Source of the DNA: Olivibacter sp. SDN3
GTDB lineage: Bacteria; Bacteroidota; Bacteroidia; Sphingobacteriales; Sphingobacteriaceae
Reading direction: 5' to 3'
Assembly: GCF_014334135.1 (NCBI RefSeq)
Contig: NZ_CP060497.1
Coordinates: 1,178,001 to 1,242,000 of the forward strand
Length of the DNA: 64,000 nt
Numbering within the stretch: the stretch's first letter is position 1; every line of letters begins with the position of its first letter. Positions 52,710-59,897 of this stretch are shown here, piece by piece. The position numbers and the translations under genes were made by a program. The notes under the pieces were generated by a model that searched no databases, was not told the DNA's origin, and worked only from the letters and a program-made list of their open reading frames with translations.

Positions 52710-53981
52710 ATGAAAAACAGCGAATGTCGTAAAAAAGAAGACCTTGTGTGCTTCTCAGTTTATCGTGCTCTATTTGTTTTAATTATCATGTTACCTCTTT
52801 GCAGCTACGGCCAGAGACCGGGATATGAATTAGAGCCATCAAGATCCAAAGCAGACACGACGAGGCAGCGTGATCTCATCGATATTGGGAAAGATATTCT
52901 TAACATCAAGCCCCCGAAGGGGCCGGACAGTAGCGGTAAATCCATTTATTTCTCTTTTCTACCTTTTTCCACCAACGTTCCCGGTGGCGGACATGCGTTG
53001 ATCACATCGACCACGGCCGGGTTTTTCACCGGTAACCGGGAAACCACTTATATGTCGAGAGCTTCGTTTACGCCCTACACAAATTTTAGGGGTCGTTTCG
53101 GTTTACCTATTCGTTCTTATATCTGGTTAAAGAACAATGAGTGGGTTATCATGGGTGATACACGTTTACTGAAATATCCTCAATTTACCTGGGGCCTGGG
53201 CAGGCAACACGAGGAAGACGACAAACTACTCGTTGATTATACGTATATGCGCTTCTACCAGCATGCCTTACGGAAGGTTTGCGATGGTATGTTTGCCGGT
53301 ATAGGGTATAATCTCGATTATCGGGTAAATATAGATACGAAAGAAGCGGGGTTATCCCTTGGAGAATATACCGATTATGCATATGGTACAGACCATTTTG
53401 GCAGAAGTCTGTCTTCGGGTTTAAGCTTCAATTTATTGTATGATACCCGTTCAAACTCCATCAACCCTATGGACGGTTATTATGCGTACTTTCAATACCG
53501 CGTGAATCCTACGTTTCTAGGAAGTGATCATACCTGGCAGTCCATTTATGTAGACATTCGTAAATATATCCGTTTTACCGATGATCCTAACCGTCAGAAT
53601 ATGTTAGGTATCTGGACAAACTATTGGTCGGTATTAAACAGAAGAGTTCCCTATCTTGACCTCCCCAGTATAGGGTGGGACGTTTACAATCGTTCTGGAA
53701 GAGGCTTTGACCAAAACCGTTATCGCGGTCGTCATTTAATGTATTTAGAGGCTGAGTATAGGCGAGATATCACAGCCAATGGCTTATTCGGATTTGTAGT
53801 CTTTACCAATGCGAACTCTGTTGCCGGACCAGACAGCCAATTATTTAAGGATTGGAATCACGCCGTGGGTGCGGGCCTCCGTCTGAAGTTCAATAAAGGA
53901 TCGGGAACGAATATTGCGATTGACTTTGGAAAAAGTAGAGGTTTCTCCGGTTTCCAAATAGGCTTGGATGAAGTGTTTTAA
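52710..53981 (+). CDS. BamA/TamA-family outer-membrane protein (surface antigen D15-like barrel)
   Basis: A 423-residue protein with a signal peptide (about 1-35, ending YGQ) and then essentially one barrel domain. No POTRA domains are present. The sequence shows alternating aromatic strands, the GLSFNLLYDTRSNSINPMDGYYAYFQYRV segment typical of Omp85 barrels (seen near residues 240-268), and YRGRHLMYLEAEYRRDI near the C terminus, equivalent to the conserved (V/I)RGF/Y region. It ends SGFQIGLDEVF, a plausible beta-signal. This matches POTRA-less Omp85 relatives common in Bacteroidetes. Role unknown. Confidence 0.8.
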   Translation: MKNSECRKKEDLVCFSVYRALFVLIIMLPLCSYGQRPGYELEPSRSKADTTRQRDLIDIGKDILNIKPPKGPDSSGKSIYFSFLPFSTNVPGGGHALITSTTAGFFTGNRETTYMSRASFTPYTNFRGRFGLPIRSYIWLKNNEWVIMGDTRLLKYPQFTWGLGRQHEEDDKLLVDYTYMRFYQHALRKVCDGMFAGIGYNLDYRVNIDTKEAGLSLGEYTDYAYGTDHFGRSLSSGLSFNLLYDTRSNSINPMDGYYAYFQYRVNPTFLGSDHTWQSIYVDIRKYIRFTDDPNRQNMLGIWTNYWSVLNRRVPYLDLPSIGWDVYNRSGRGFDQNRYRGRHLMYLEAEYRRDITANGLFGFVVFTNANSVAGPDSQLFKDWNHAVGAGLRLKFNKGSGTNIAIDFGKSRGFSGFQIGLDEVF

Positions 53982-54046
53982 TATGCTTTTTACTTTATGC
54001 TTTCTTTTGTCTATATTGCACATAAATACGCTTTCAATAATTTTTT

Positions 54047-54262
54047 ATGGATAAAAAGGTATACAATCGTATCAAAGCTGTATTAGCAGAACAGGGCAAA
54101 ACCAATAAATGGCTGGCAGAAACACTGGACCGGAACATCAATACGGTTTCCAAATGGAGTACAAACAAAATGCAGCCCACAGTAGAGTCTTTGTTTGAAA
54201 TAGCTGAAGCACTACAGGTGGACGTACGCAGTTTATTAATTTCAACAAAAGGGGGAATCTAA
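54047..54262 (+). CDS. XRE-family helix-turn-helix regulator
   Basis: A 71-residue DNA-binding protein. The five-helix Cro/CI-type HTH spans about 5-65: IKAVLAEQGKTNKWLAETLDRNINTVSKW (about 6-34, recognition helix near NTVSKW) and ESLFEIAEALQVDVRSLL. It is followed after two bases by the DUF2027 gene, so the two are translated together. Targets are unknown. Confidence 0.88.
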   Translation: MDKKVYNRIKAVLAEQGKTNKWLAETLDRNINTVSKWSTNKMQPTVESLFEIAEALQVDVRSLLISTKGGI

Positions 54263-54264
54263 GC

Positions 54265-54921
54265 GTGAATTATAAACTAGGCGATTTTGTACGTTTTGTT
54301 GAGGAAGATTTTGAAGGGCATATTACGAAGATAATCAACGACGAGTTGGTTGCTGTAACTGGCGAGGATGGGTTTGAAATACCCGTTCAGGCATCAAAAA
54401 TCACGAAAGTTTATGGTCAGCAAAATCGAGAAGATATAGCCTTCGATGAGAAAGACAAGAAACCTGTAGTACAAGCAGGTCCTTTTGTTACTGAAGGCAT
54501 TTATTTAGCTATTACCGGCGATCAGAAACAGAACACGGGATTCTTTCATTTGGTAAATGAAACGTCTTATGATCTTTTAGTAAGTTTTAACACAGAAAAA
54601 GCGAAGCAAGTCGTAGGTGAATACGCCGGTATACTTAGGCCCAGAAGCACACAAAAAATTTATACCGTTAAAATTAGTGAAATAAGCGGGTGGCCTCTGT
54701 TTGCCTTTCAGTTTTTGTTCCATGCGGCACAGCTACAGCCGCCCAAAGGGCCTTTGGAAATTGCGAGGCGCATCAAACCATTTGACCTATCGGATTCAAA
54801 AAAACATGTACCATTGTTGAATGAGCGCGCCTGGCTCTTTCGCTTAGATGAAGATGGGACAAAAATTGATGCAGCTAAACTAAAAGAAAGTTTTTTTAGC
54901 CATCGCCCCGACAAAAAATGA
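54265..54921 (+). CDS. DUF2027-type protein lacking the Smr domain
   Basis: A 218-residue protein starting with GTG at 54265, preceded by the G-rich AAAAGGGGG at 54247-54255. The N-terminal 50 residues (KLGDFVRFVEEDFEGHITKI, then VTGEDGFEIPV) match the small beta-barrel at the start of Bacteroidetes DUF2027/Smr proteins. The middle (about 75-195) resembles the DUF2027 domain (GFFHLVNETSYDLLVSF). Relatives usually continue into a C-terminal Smr nuclease-like domain, which is missing here. The closeness to the XRE gene suggests joint function, possibly with nucleic acid, but this is inference. Confidence 0.6.
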   Translation: MNYKLGDFVRFVEEDFEGHITKIINDELVAVTGEDGFEIPVQASKITKVYGQQNREDIAFDEKDKKPVVQAGPFVTEGIYLAITGDQKQNTGFFHLVNETSYDLLVSFNTEKAKQVVGEYAGILRPRSTQKIYTVKISEISGWPLFAFQFLFHAAQLQPPKGPLEIARRIKPFDLSDSKKHVPLLNERAWLFRLDEDGTKIDAAKLKESFFSHRPDKK

Positions 54922-54961
54922 GCTCAATGGCATATCGCTCTTCCTTAAAGTGTCATATAAC

Positions 54962-55369
54962 ATGATAAATTATCAGATAGAAAAAGAATTAAGTTTAGGC
55001 GAATTCCGACAGCTCCTCCTGCGCTCTACTTTGGGAGAACGACGTCCAATTGATGATCTCGACCGTTTAATTCAGATGCTGGAACATGCTAACCTGATCG
55101 TTACCGCACGGGATGAAGACAAGTTAATCGGAATCGCCCGTTCCCTAACAGATTTTGCCTACTGCACTTATTTAGCTGACTTAGCCGTGCACGAAGGTTA
55201 TCAACGTCAGGGAATTGGTAAAGAGTTAATCAAGCAAACTAAGTTAGCTGCTCCTCAGGCAAAACTCATCTTGCTTTCCGCTCCCAAAGCCATAAACTAT
55301 TACCCTAAAATCGGTATGACCAAACATAGTTACTGTTATTTTTTAGATAACCTTACTGATTTAACATAA
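54962..55369 (+). CDS. GNAT family N-acetyltransferase
   Basis: An acetyl-CoA-dependent acyltransferase of 135 residues from ATG 54962 (a GTG at 54950 is possible). The fold signature is clear: strand 4 YLADLAVHEGYQRQGIGKELI (about 76-96) contains the Q/R-x-x-G-x-G/A pyrophosphate loop QRQGIGKEL, followed by LILLSAPKAINYYPKIGM. The acceptor is unknown. Its stop lies just four bases before the first palindrome of the downstream permease gene. Confidence 0.88.
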   Translation: MINYQIEKELSLGEFRQLLLRSTLGERRPIDDLDRLIQMLEHANLIVTARDEDKLIGIARSLTDFAYCTYLADLAVHEGYQRQGIGKELIKQTKLAAPQAKLILLSAPKAINYYPKIGMTKHSYCYFLDNLTDLT

Positions 55370-55373
55370 CTCA

Positions 55374-55410
55374 TGTACGTATGTGTACGCGGAGTGTCCG
55401 TTTCCGTACA
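55374..55410. promoter_or_regulatory. Tandem palindromes upstream of the first FtsX-type permease
   Basis: TGTCCGTTTCCGTACA at 55395-55410 is a full TGTnCG-N4-CGnACA site. TGTACGTATGTGTACG at 55374-55389 keeps the left half exactly and part of the right half. Their centres are 21 bp apart, as in the pair before the efflux adaptor gene at 30592-30628. Confidence 0.65.
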
Positions 55411-55465
55411 GTCTTGCTCTCACACAAAACAAGCAACATGCTGATTTACAGCAAAAAACAAAAGA

Positions 55466-55481
55466 AGGCCTAATTTTGGCG
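55466..55481 (+). promoter_or_regulatory. Candidate sigma-54 promoter of the first FtsX-type permease
   Basis: AGGCCTAATTTTGGCG has GG (55467-55468) and GC (55479-55480) separated by exactly ten bases. Distance to the ATG (54 bases) is almost the same as for the candidate before 30740 (55 bases). The overlapping inverted repeat TTTTGGC-GAG-GCCAAAA (55474-55490) complicates reading. Confidence 0.45.
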
Positions 55482-55533
55482 AGGCCAAAACATGATCATC
55501 AATGATGTTTGATCTTTTTATTGGCTTTAGCTT

Positions 55534-57978
55534 ATGTTTAGGAACTACCTGAAGATCGCTTGGAGAAATCTTCTGAAGCACAAAATGTATTCGATCATTA
55601 AGCTTGGCGGCTTCTCCTTCAGTATTGCTGCCTGCGCCCTGATTGGCCTGTATATTATCCATGAAATCAGTTATGATCAAACGTATCCGGATAAAGAGCG
55701 TATTTTTCGCATTGTAGGGCAAAATATACATAACGGTGAGCTTTCAAGTGGTACGGCGTTTCCAGCGCCGTTGAATGTAGCTATTAAGCAAGACTTTCAG
55801 GAAATAGCACTTTCTGGCCGGTTGATGCCCAATTCACTTTTTTATGGCGCAGGAAGTAATCAAATTACCACAGAACAAAACCCGGAAAGTATCTATGAAG
55901 AGGGGTTTACTTATCTTGACCAAGAGTTGCTCCATATTTTACAGCTACCCTCGGTTTATGGTGATTATGATCATGCGCTGGAGAAACCCAATACGGTCGT
56001 TATCACCGAAAGTAAAGCCAAGAAATTTTTCCCTCATCAAAATCCAGTTGGTCAGATGATCTACCTCAATAATGATCATGGCAATCCTTATACGGTAACA
56101 GCTGTAATAAAAGATTTTCCAACTACTTCGCATCTGCACAATTATGATTTCCTGCTTACTTTATCGGGTGTTATTTTTTATCCTGGAGAGCAGGACAACT
56201 GGAATGCCAGTAACTATGTTGGGTACCTGAAGCTTCACAAAGGTGTAGATCCACGTGCTTTTGAGAAAAAACTGACGAATCAGGTCCTCACAAAATATGT
56301 GATACCGACTATGCGCGCTAACGGAGTAAAGGAGCCCGAAAAAGACGCTAAAGCACTTAGCCTCCGATTGCAGCCCGTAACAGACATCCATCTTTACTCG
56401 GCAGATGTAGATGATTATCATCATGTTGCGCAGGGAGACATTCGTTACGTCACACTCTTCGGAGGAATAGCGATCTTTATTCTATTGATTGCCTGTATCA
56501 ACTTTGTTAATTTATCTACCGCTAAGTCCGCTAACCGTGCGAGGGAAATAGGTCTACGAAGGGTTGTAGGGTCACGGCGCAAGGGACTCATCATCCAGTT
56601 TTTGGCTGAATCTACTCTTTATAGCTTCTTGTCTGTTTTATTTGGTTTGTTGTTAGCATGGCTTTGCCTGCCCCTGTTTAATCAACTTACGGGTAAGACC
56701 ATTACCTTCCCCTGGACGAGCTGGTCGTTATTTCCCATAACCACGTTATCTGCACTAGCTATCGGTTTATTTGCAGGCTTATATCCCGCATTTTATCTTT
56801 CCGGCTTCTCTCCGATCAATGCCTTGAGAGGGAATCTAATCCTCGGCGCTAAGAGCCCTTTGCTACGTAATAGCTTAGTGGTTTTCCAATTTGCCACATC
56901 CATTATACTCATTATTGGAACCATTGTCATCAATGCCCAAATGCAATATGTGTTACGTGAAAAAGTTGGCTTTGACAAGGATCAGGTACTCATTATCCAA
57001 GGCAGTCATACACTTGAAAGACAAATCAACACTTTCAAAGACGAGCTGAAAAAACTGCCAAATGTAATCAATACCTCAATAAGTGATTATCTGCCGGTCA
57101 GACTGGGTGGTGTAAAGCGTAATGGCAATACGTTTTACCAAGAAGGGAGAGTACAGGAAGAGGCCGCTACTCCAGGTCAATTTTGGCAGGTGGATAAAGA
57201 TTACCTTGCAACTTTGGGGATGCGCCTTGCGGAAGGGAGGAATTTTTCAGCAGATTTGCAGACGGACTCACAGGCAGTTATCATCAACCAGACCATGGTC
57301 AAACGTTTGGGATTAAAACAGCCTATTGGCGCACGCCTTTATAATGGCGATACCTTCACGGTCATTGGCGTAGTAGAAGATTTTAATTTCGAATCGTTAA
57401 GAGGCGGGGTCGAACCTATCTGTCTTGCCTTAGGGAATAGTACAACCATGTTATCTGTTAAGATAAAAAGTCAAGAAACAGCGGCTGCAATTGAGGCCAT
57501 TACCACGCTTTGGAAAAAATTTTCTCCCCATCAGTCCCTACGTTATACTTTTCTCGACGAAAGTTATGCGCAAATGTATCAAGATGTGCAACAGACCGGC
57601 AATATATTTGCAAGTTTTGCTGCGCTCGCCATTTTCATTGCTTGCTTGGGTCTATTCGGCCTGGCGGCATTTACCACCGAACAACGCACAAAAGAGATAG
57701 GTATCCGGAAAGTATTGGGCGCAAGTGTAAAGGGTATTGTGCAATTGCTATCGAAAGACTTTATGAAGCTTGTATTCGTTGCCATTGTGATCGCCTTTCC
57801 TCTTGCTTGGTGGGCGATGAATAAATGGCTAACGGATTTTGCTTATCGGATTGAATTGGAATGGTGGATCTTTGCATGTGCAGCGCTGTCAGCCCTGTTG
57901 ATTGCCCTACTGACCATCTGTTTTCAAACGATTAAAGCGGCAATGACTAATCCAACAAAATCATTGCGAAGTGAGTGA
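55534..57978 (+). CDS. ABC transporter permease, FtsX/MacB type (first copy)
   Basis: An 814-residue inner-membrane permease with two FtsX halves. Each has an MacB-like periplasmic domain followed by transmembrane helices. Helix 1 lies at about 20-42, a helix block at about 305-435 (LFGGIAIFILLIACINFVNLSTA, then REIGLRRVVGSRR), an anchor at about 450-470, and the last three helices after about 690 (REIGIRKVLGAS-type coupling helix KEIGIRKVLGASVKG). The two coupling helices contact an ATPase such as that encoded at 32044. No ATPase gene is adjacent. The start NYLKIAWRNLLKHKMYS is nearly identical to the second copy at 62081. Confidence 0.92.
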   Translation: MFRNYLKIAWRNLLKHKMYSIIKLGGFSFSIAACALIGLYIIHEISYDQTYPDKERIFRIVGQNIHNGELSSGTAFPAPLNVAIKQDFQEIALSGRLMPNSLFYGAGSNQITTEQNPESIYEEGFTYLDQELLHILQLPSVYGDYDHALEKPNTVVITESKAKKFFPHQNPVGQMIYLNNDHGNPYTVTAVIKDFPTTSHLHNYDFLLTLSGVIFYPGEQDNWNASNYVGYLKLHKGVDPRAFEKKLTNQVLTKYVIPTMRANGVKEPEKDAKALSLRLQPVTDIHLYSADVDDYHHVAQGDIRYVTLFGGIAIFILLIACINFVNLSTAKSANRAREIGLRRVVGSRRKGLIIQFLAESTLYSFLSVLFGLLLAWLCLPLFNQLTGKTITFPWTSWSLFPITTLSALAIGLFAGLYPAFYLSGFSPINALRGNLILGAKSPLLRNSLVVFQFATSIILIIGTIVINAQMQYVLREKVGFDKDQVLIIQGSHTLERQINTFKDELKKLPNVINTSISDYLPVRLGGVKRNGNTFYQEGRVQEEAATPGQFWQVDKDYLATLGMRLAEGRNFSADLQTDSQAVIINQTMVKRLGLKQPIGARLYNGDTFTVIGVVEDFNFESLRGGVEPICLALGNSTTMLSVKIKSQETAAAIEAITTLWKKFSPHQSLRYTFLDESYAQMYQDVQQTGNIFASFAALAIFIACLGLFGLAAFTTEQRTKEIGIRKVLGASVKGIVQLLSKDFMKLVFVAIVIAFPLAWWAMNKWLTDFAYRIELEWWIFACAALSALLIALLTICFQTIKAAMTNPTKSLRSE

Positions 57979-58016
57979 GTGGATGTTTTTTTAATCATAA
58001 ACCCAGATTCCGCGTT

Positions 58017-59069
58017 TTATTTCAAACCAAATAGTGGTCTTACAAAAGCTATACGCCTAATCACAAATTCATAGGTAATCAGGCAGCCGCTTAGTGTAAA
58101 GAGCAAAACCAGTAGAAACTGTAAAGGGGCACTTATCGGTAAAGGGAAAATAAGCGATGAGCCTAAATATAGAAATATCATATGAATAATATACACCGGA
58201 TAAGCCGCCTCACTTAGATAACTCAAGGTTCTGCTAGAATGGTTCAGATATCGGTGCCCAAAAGCAAACACGGAAATGATCCAGCAAGTGGATTCAACAG
58301 CCAGTAAGTAATTCGGCGCGTAAGGCTGATAGTAAATAAGCCTGGTCACAAAAAGAGCGATGGCAACGGTTAAAAGTAGCCATCGCCATTTTTGGATCAT
58401 CTGCCAAAAAGTATCGCCAGACCGTACAAAGCAAAAGCCAAAGAAAAAAGCCAATAAGCCGATAAAGAAGCCATGACATGTCATGGCATACATTTCAAAA
58501 GGCATAGGGTCAAGCAACAGCACTTCTGTCACGAATGCTCCCACAACCAGAAACAGGCCCAAAGGATGGCTAAATACCCGTTTTATCCATCCCACTAGTT
58601 GCCCATCTTCCTTTCCCTTTAAGTAGAAGAAAAGTGGAGAAAGCACCAAGACATAGATAAAGATATTTCCTAAAAACCATAGATGGCCCGGGCCTGGAAG
58701 ATAGCTAATCTCAAATCCATTATATTTTTGCCAAATATAGATATGGATAGGAACGATAAATACCGAGCCAAAGAGAAAAGGCAGCAAAATCCGTTTACCA
58801 CGTTCGAGAAACAATTGCTTCCAATTCCTTTTCCTACTGGCGAAGTATACGCCCATACCCGACACAAAAAACAGTAAAGGTATACGCCAAACGTTAAGCA
58901 TTGTCATAGGCACCCATAGTGCTTCCCAGCTTTTTTCACTCGTAATAAAAGCAATCATAGCTCCCCAGGGCTGCATGCCTATCGCCACATGGTATATCAA
59001 AAGCAGACCTATAGCAATTACCCGTATCCAATCAATATCGTACCTTCTATCTGGTGTTGACATCTTCAT
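58017..59069 (-). CDS. Acyltransferase 3 family membrane protein
   Basis: A 350-residue integral membrane protein with about ten helices. The N-terminal DIDWIRVIAIGLLLIYHVAIGM (about 10-31, split only for position) contains the Arg and His of the Acyl_transf_3 signature, and FFVSGMGVYFASRKRNW follows at about 63-79. The group includes OpgC and OafA-type enzymes that acylate glycans or lipids. The substrate is unknown. It lies 23 bases after the ankyrin lipoprotein gene, so they are likely co-transcribed. Confidence 0.87.
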   Translation of the reverse strand: MKMSTPDRRYDIDWIRVIAIGLLLIYHVAIGMQPWGAMIAFITSEKSWEALWVPMTMLNVWRIPLLFFVSGMGVYFASRKRNWKQLFLERGKRILLPFLFGSVFIVPIHIYIWQKYNGFEISYLPGPGHLWFLGNIFIYVLVLSPLFFYLKGKEDGQLVGWIKRVFSHPLGLFLVVGAFVTEVLLLDPMPFEMYAMTCHGFFIGLLAFFFGFCFVRSGDTFWQMIQKWRWLLLTVAIALFVTRLIYYQPYAPNYLLAVESTCWIISVFAFGHRYLNHSSRTLSYLSEAAYPVYIIHMIFLYLGSSLIFPLPISAPLQFLLVLLFTLSGCLITYEFVIRRIAFVRPLFGLK

Positions 59070-59092
59070 TTGAATAAAATATTCTGAATATA

Positions 59093-59689
59093 TTATTTTA
59101 ACATTGCAGCTATCTGTGGGCGTATCTTTTCTAGCTGTTTATAATCTAGCTCTAAACCCATTGGCTTCAACAGCTTTCCCATCATATCATAAGTGGACTT
59201 CACCTCATTGAAAGGCGCGGCAGCCGATTCATAGGCCGTTGCTCCAAACTTGTTTTTTATCTTTTTATCAGCCCCCTTCTCCAATAGGATTTTCACGATT
59301 TCAGGCCGACCGAAGAAAGCGGCCGTAATCAATGCTGTAGACCCTTCCTTATTCTGAAAATCAATATCTGCTCCGGCTTCAATTAAGGTTTCAACCATCG
59401 CCGGCTTATCAAATAGCGCAGCCGTTATCAAAGGGCTCGAACCCCCATACGGATCTTTTTTATTAATATCCGTTCCAGCGGCAATATGTTGCTGAAGTGC
59501 TTCCGTGTCTCCACCTACAACCGCCGCGTGAATATCTATTTTTGGTGGTTTGACTTTTTCAGTTTTGTTGGCGGTTCCGTTCTGCTGATCAGAATCTCCT
59601 TGGCCGACACATGCTGTCATTAAAAAAGAAGCAACTAAAAAAGTAATAACTTTCCATGTTTTTGCTACGATTATCTCCTGCGTTTTCAT
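59093..59689 (-). CDS. Ankyrin-repeat lipoprotein
   Basis: A 198-residue protein from ATG 59689 with a lipoprotein signal peptide; the lipobox is LMTAC near residue 27. After a Lys-rich linker there are three ankyrin repeats at about 52-150 (DPYGGSSPLITAALF, NKEGSTALITAAFF and KFGATAYESAA mark the repeat starts). It probably sits in the periplasm on a membrane and binds a protein partner. Relatives often act as accessory or immunity-type proteins, but no toxin gene is adjacent. Confidence 0.85.
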   Translation of the reverse strand: MKTQEIIVAKTWKVITFLVASFLMTACVGQGDSDQQNGTANKTEKVKPPKIDIHAAVVGGDTEALQQHIAAGTDINKKDPYGGSSPLITAALFDKPAMVETLIEAGADIDFQNKEGSTALITAAFFGRPEIVKILLEKGADKKIKNKFGATAYESAAAPFNEVKSTYDMMGKLLKPMGLELDYKQLEKIRPQIAAMLK

Positions 59690-59788
59690 AATGCTTATTA
59701 ATTTAAGTTTATTGTTGTTGTAAAGGTCGATTATTCCGTAAATCAATTGAAACAGTTATGCGGAAAAAACCATCAAGATTAATGGAAA

Positions 59789-59828
59789 CGATATAAAATA
59801 TGACGAAGCGATATAAAATATGATGCAA
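59789..59828. promoter_or_regulatory. Two tandem 20-bp repeats upstream of the AraC/TPR regulator gene
   Basis: CGATATAAAATATGACGAAG (59789-59808) is followed directly by CGATATAAAATATGATGCAA (59809-59828); 17 of 20 bases agree. Direct repeats spaced by two helical turns are typical of AraC-family operators. The possible -7 element TATATTTG (59846-59853) lies just downstream, so the repeats abut the -33 region. Confidence 0.6.
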
Positions 59829-59845
59829 AAGCCTTCATAATTAGG

Positions 59846-59853
59846 TATATTTG
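59846..59853 (+). promoter_or_regulatory. Possible -7 element of the AraC/TPR regulator gene
   Basis: TATATTTG fits TAnnTTTG, 44 bases before the ATG at 59898. There is no TTG at the right distance, which would fit a promoter that needs an activator at the adjoining repeats. Confidence 0.45.
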
Positions 59854-59897
59854 TTCGGAAAAGAAGCAATTATAGATCAAAGCCTGATTCGCATCTG

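Noticed and set aside
59851-59866. TGTTCG before the AraC/TPR gene as another copy of the exporter palindrome.
   Set aside because: Only the left half matches; the right half has no CGnACA and there is no partner 21 bp away. TTTG here belongs to the -7 element.
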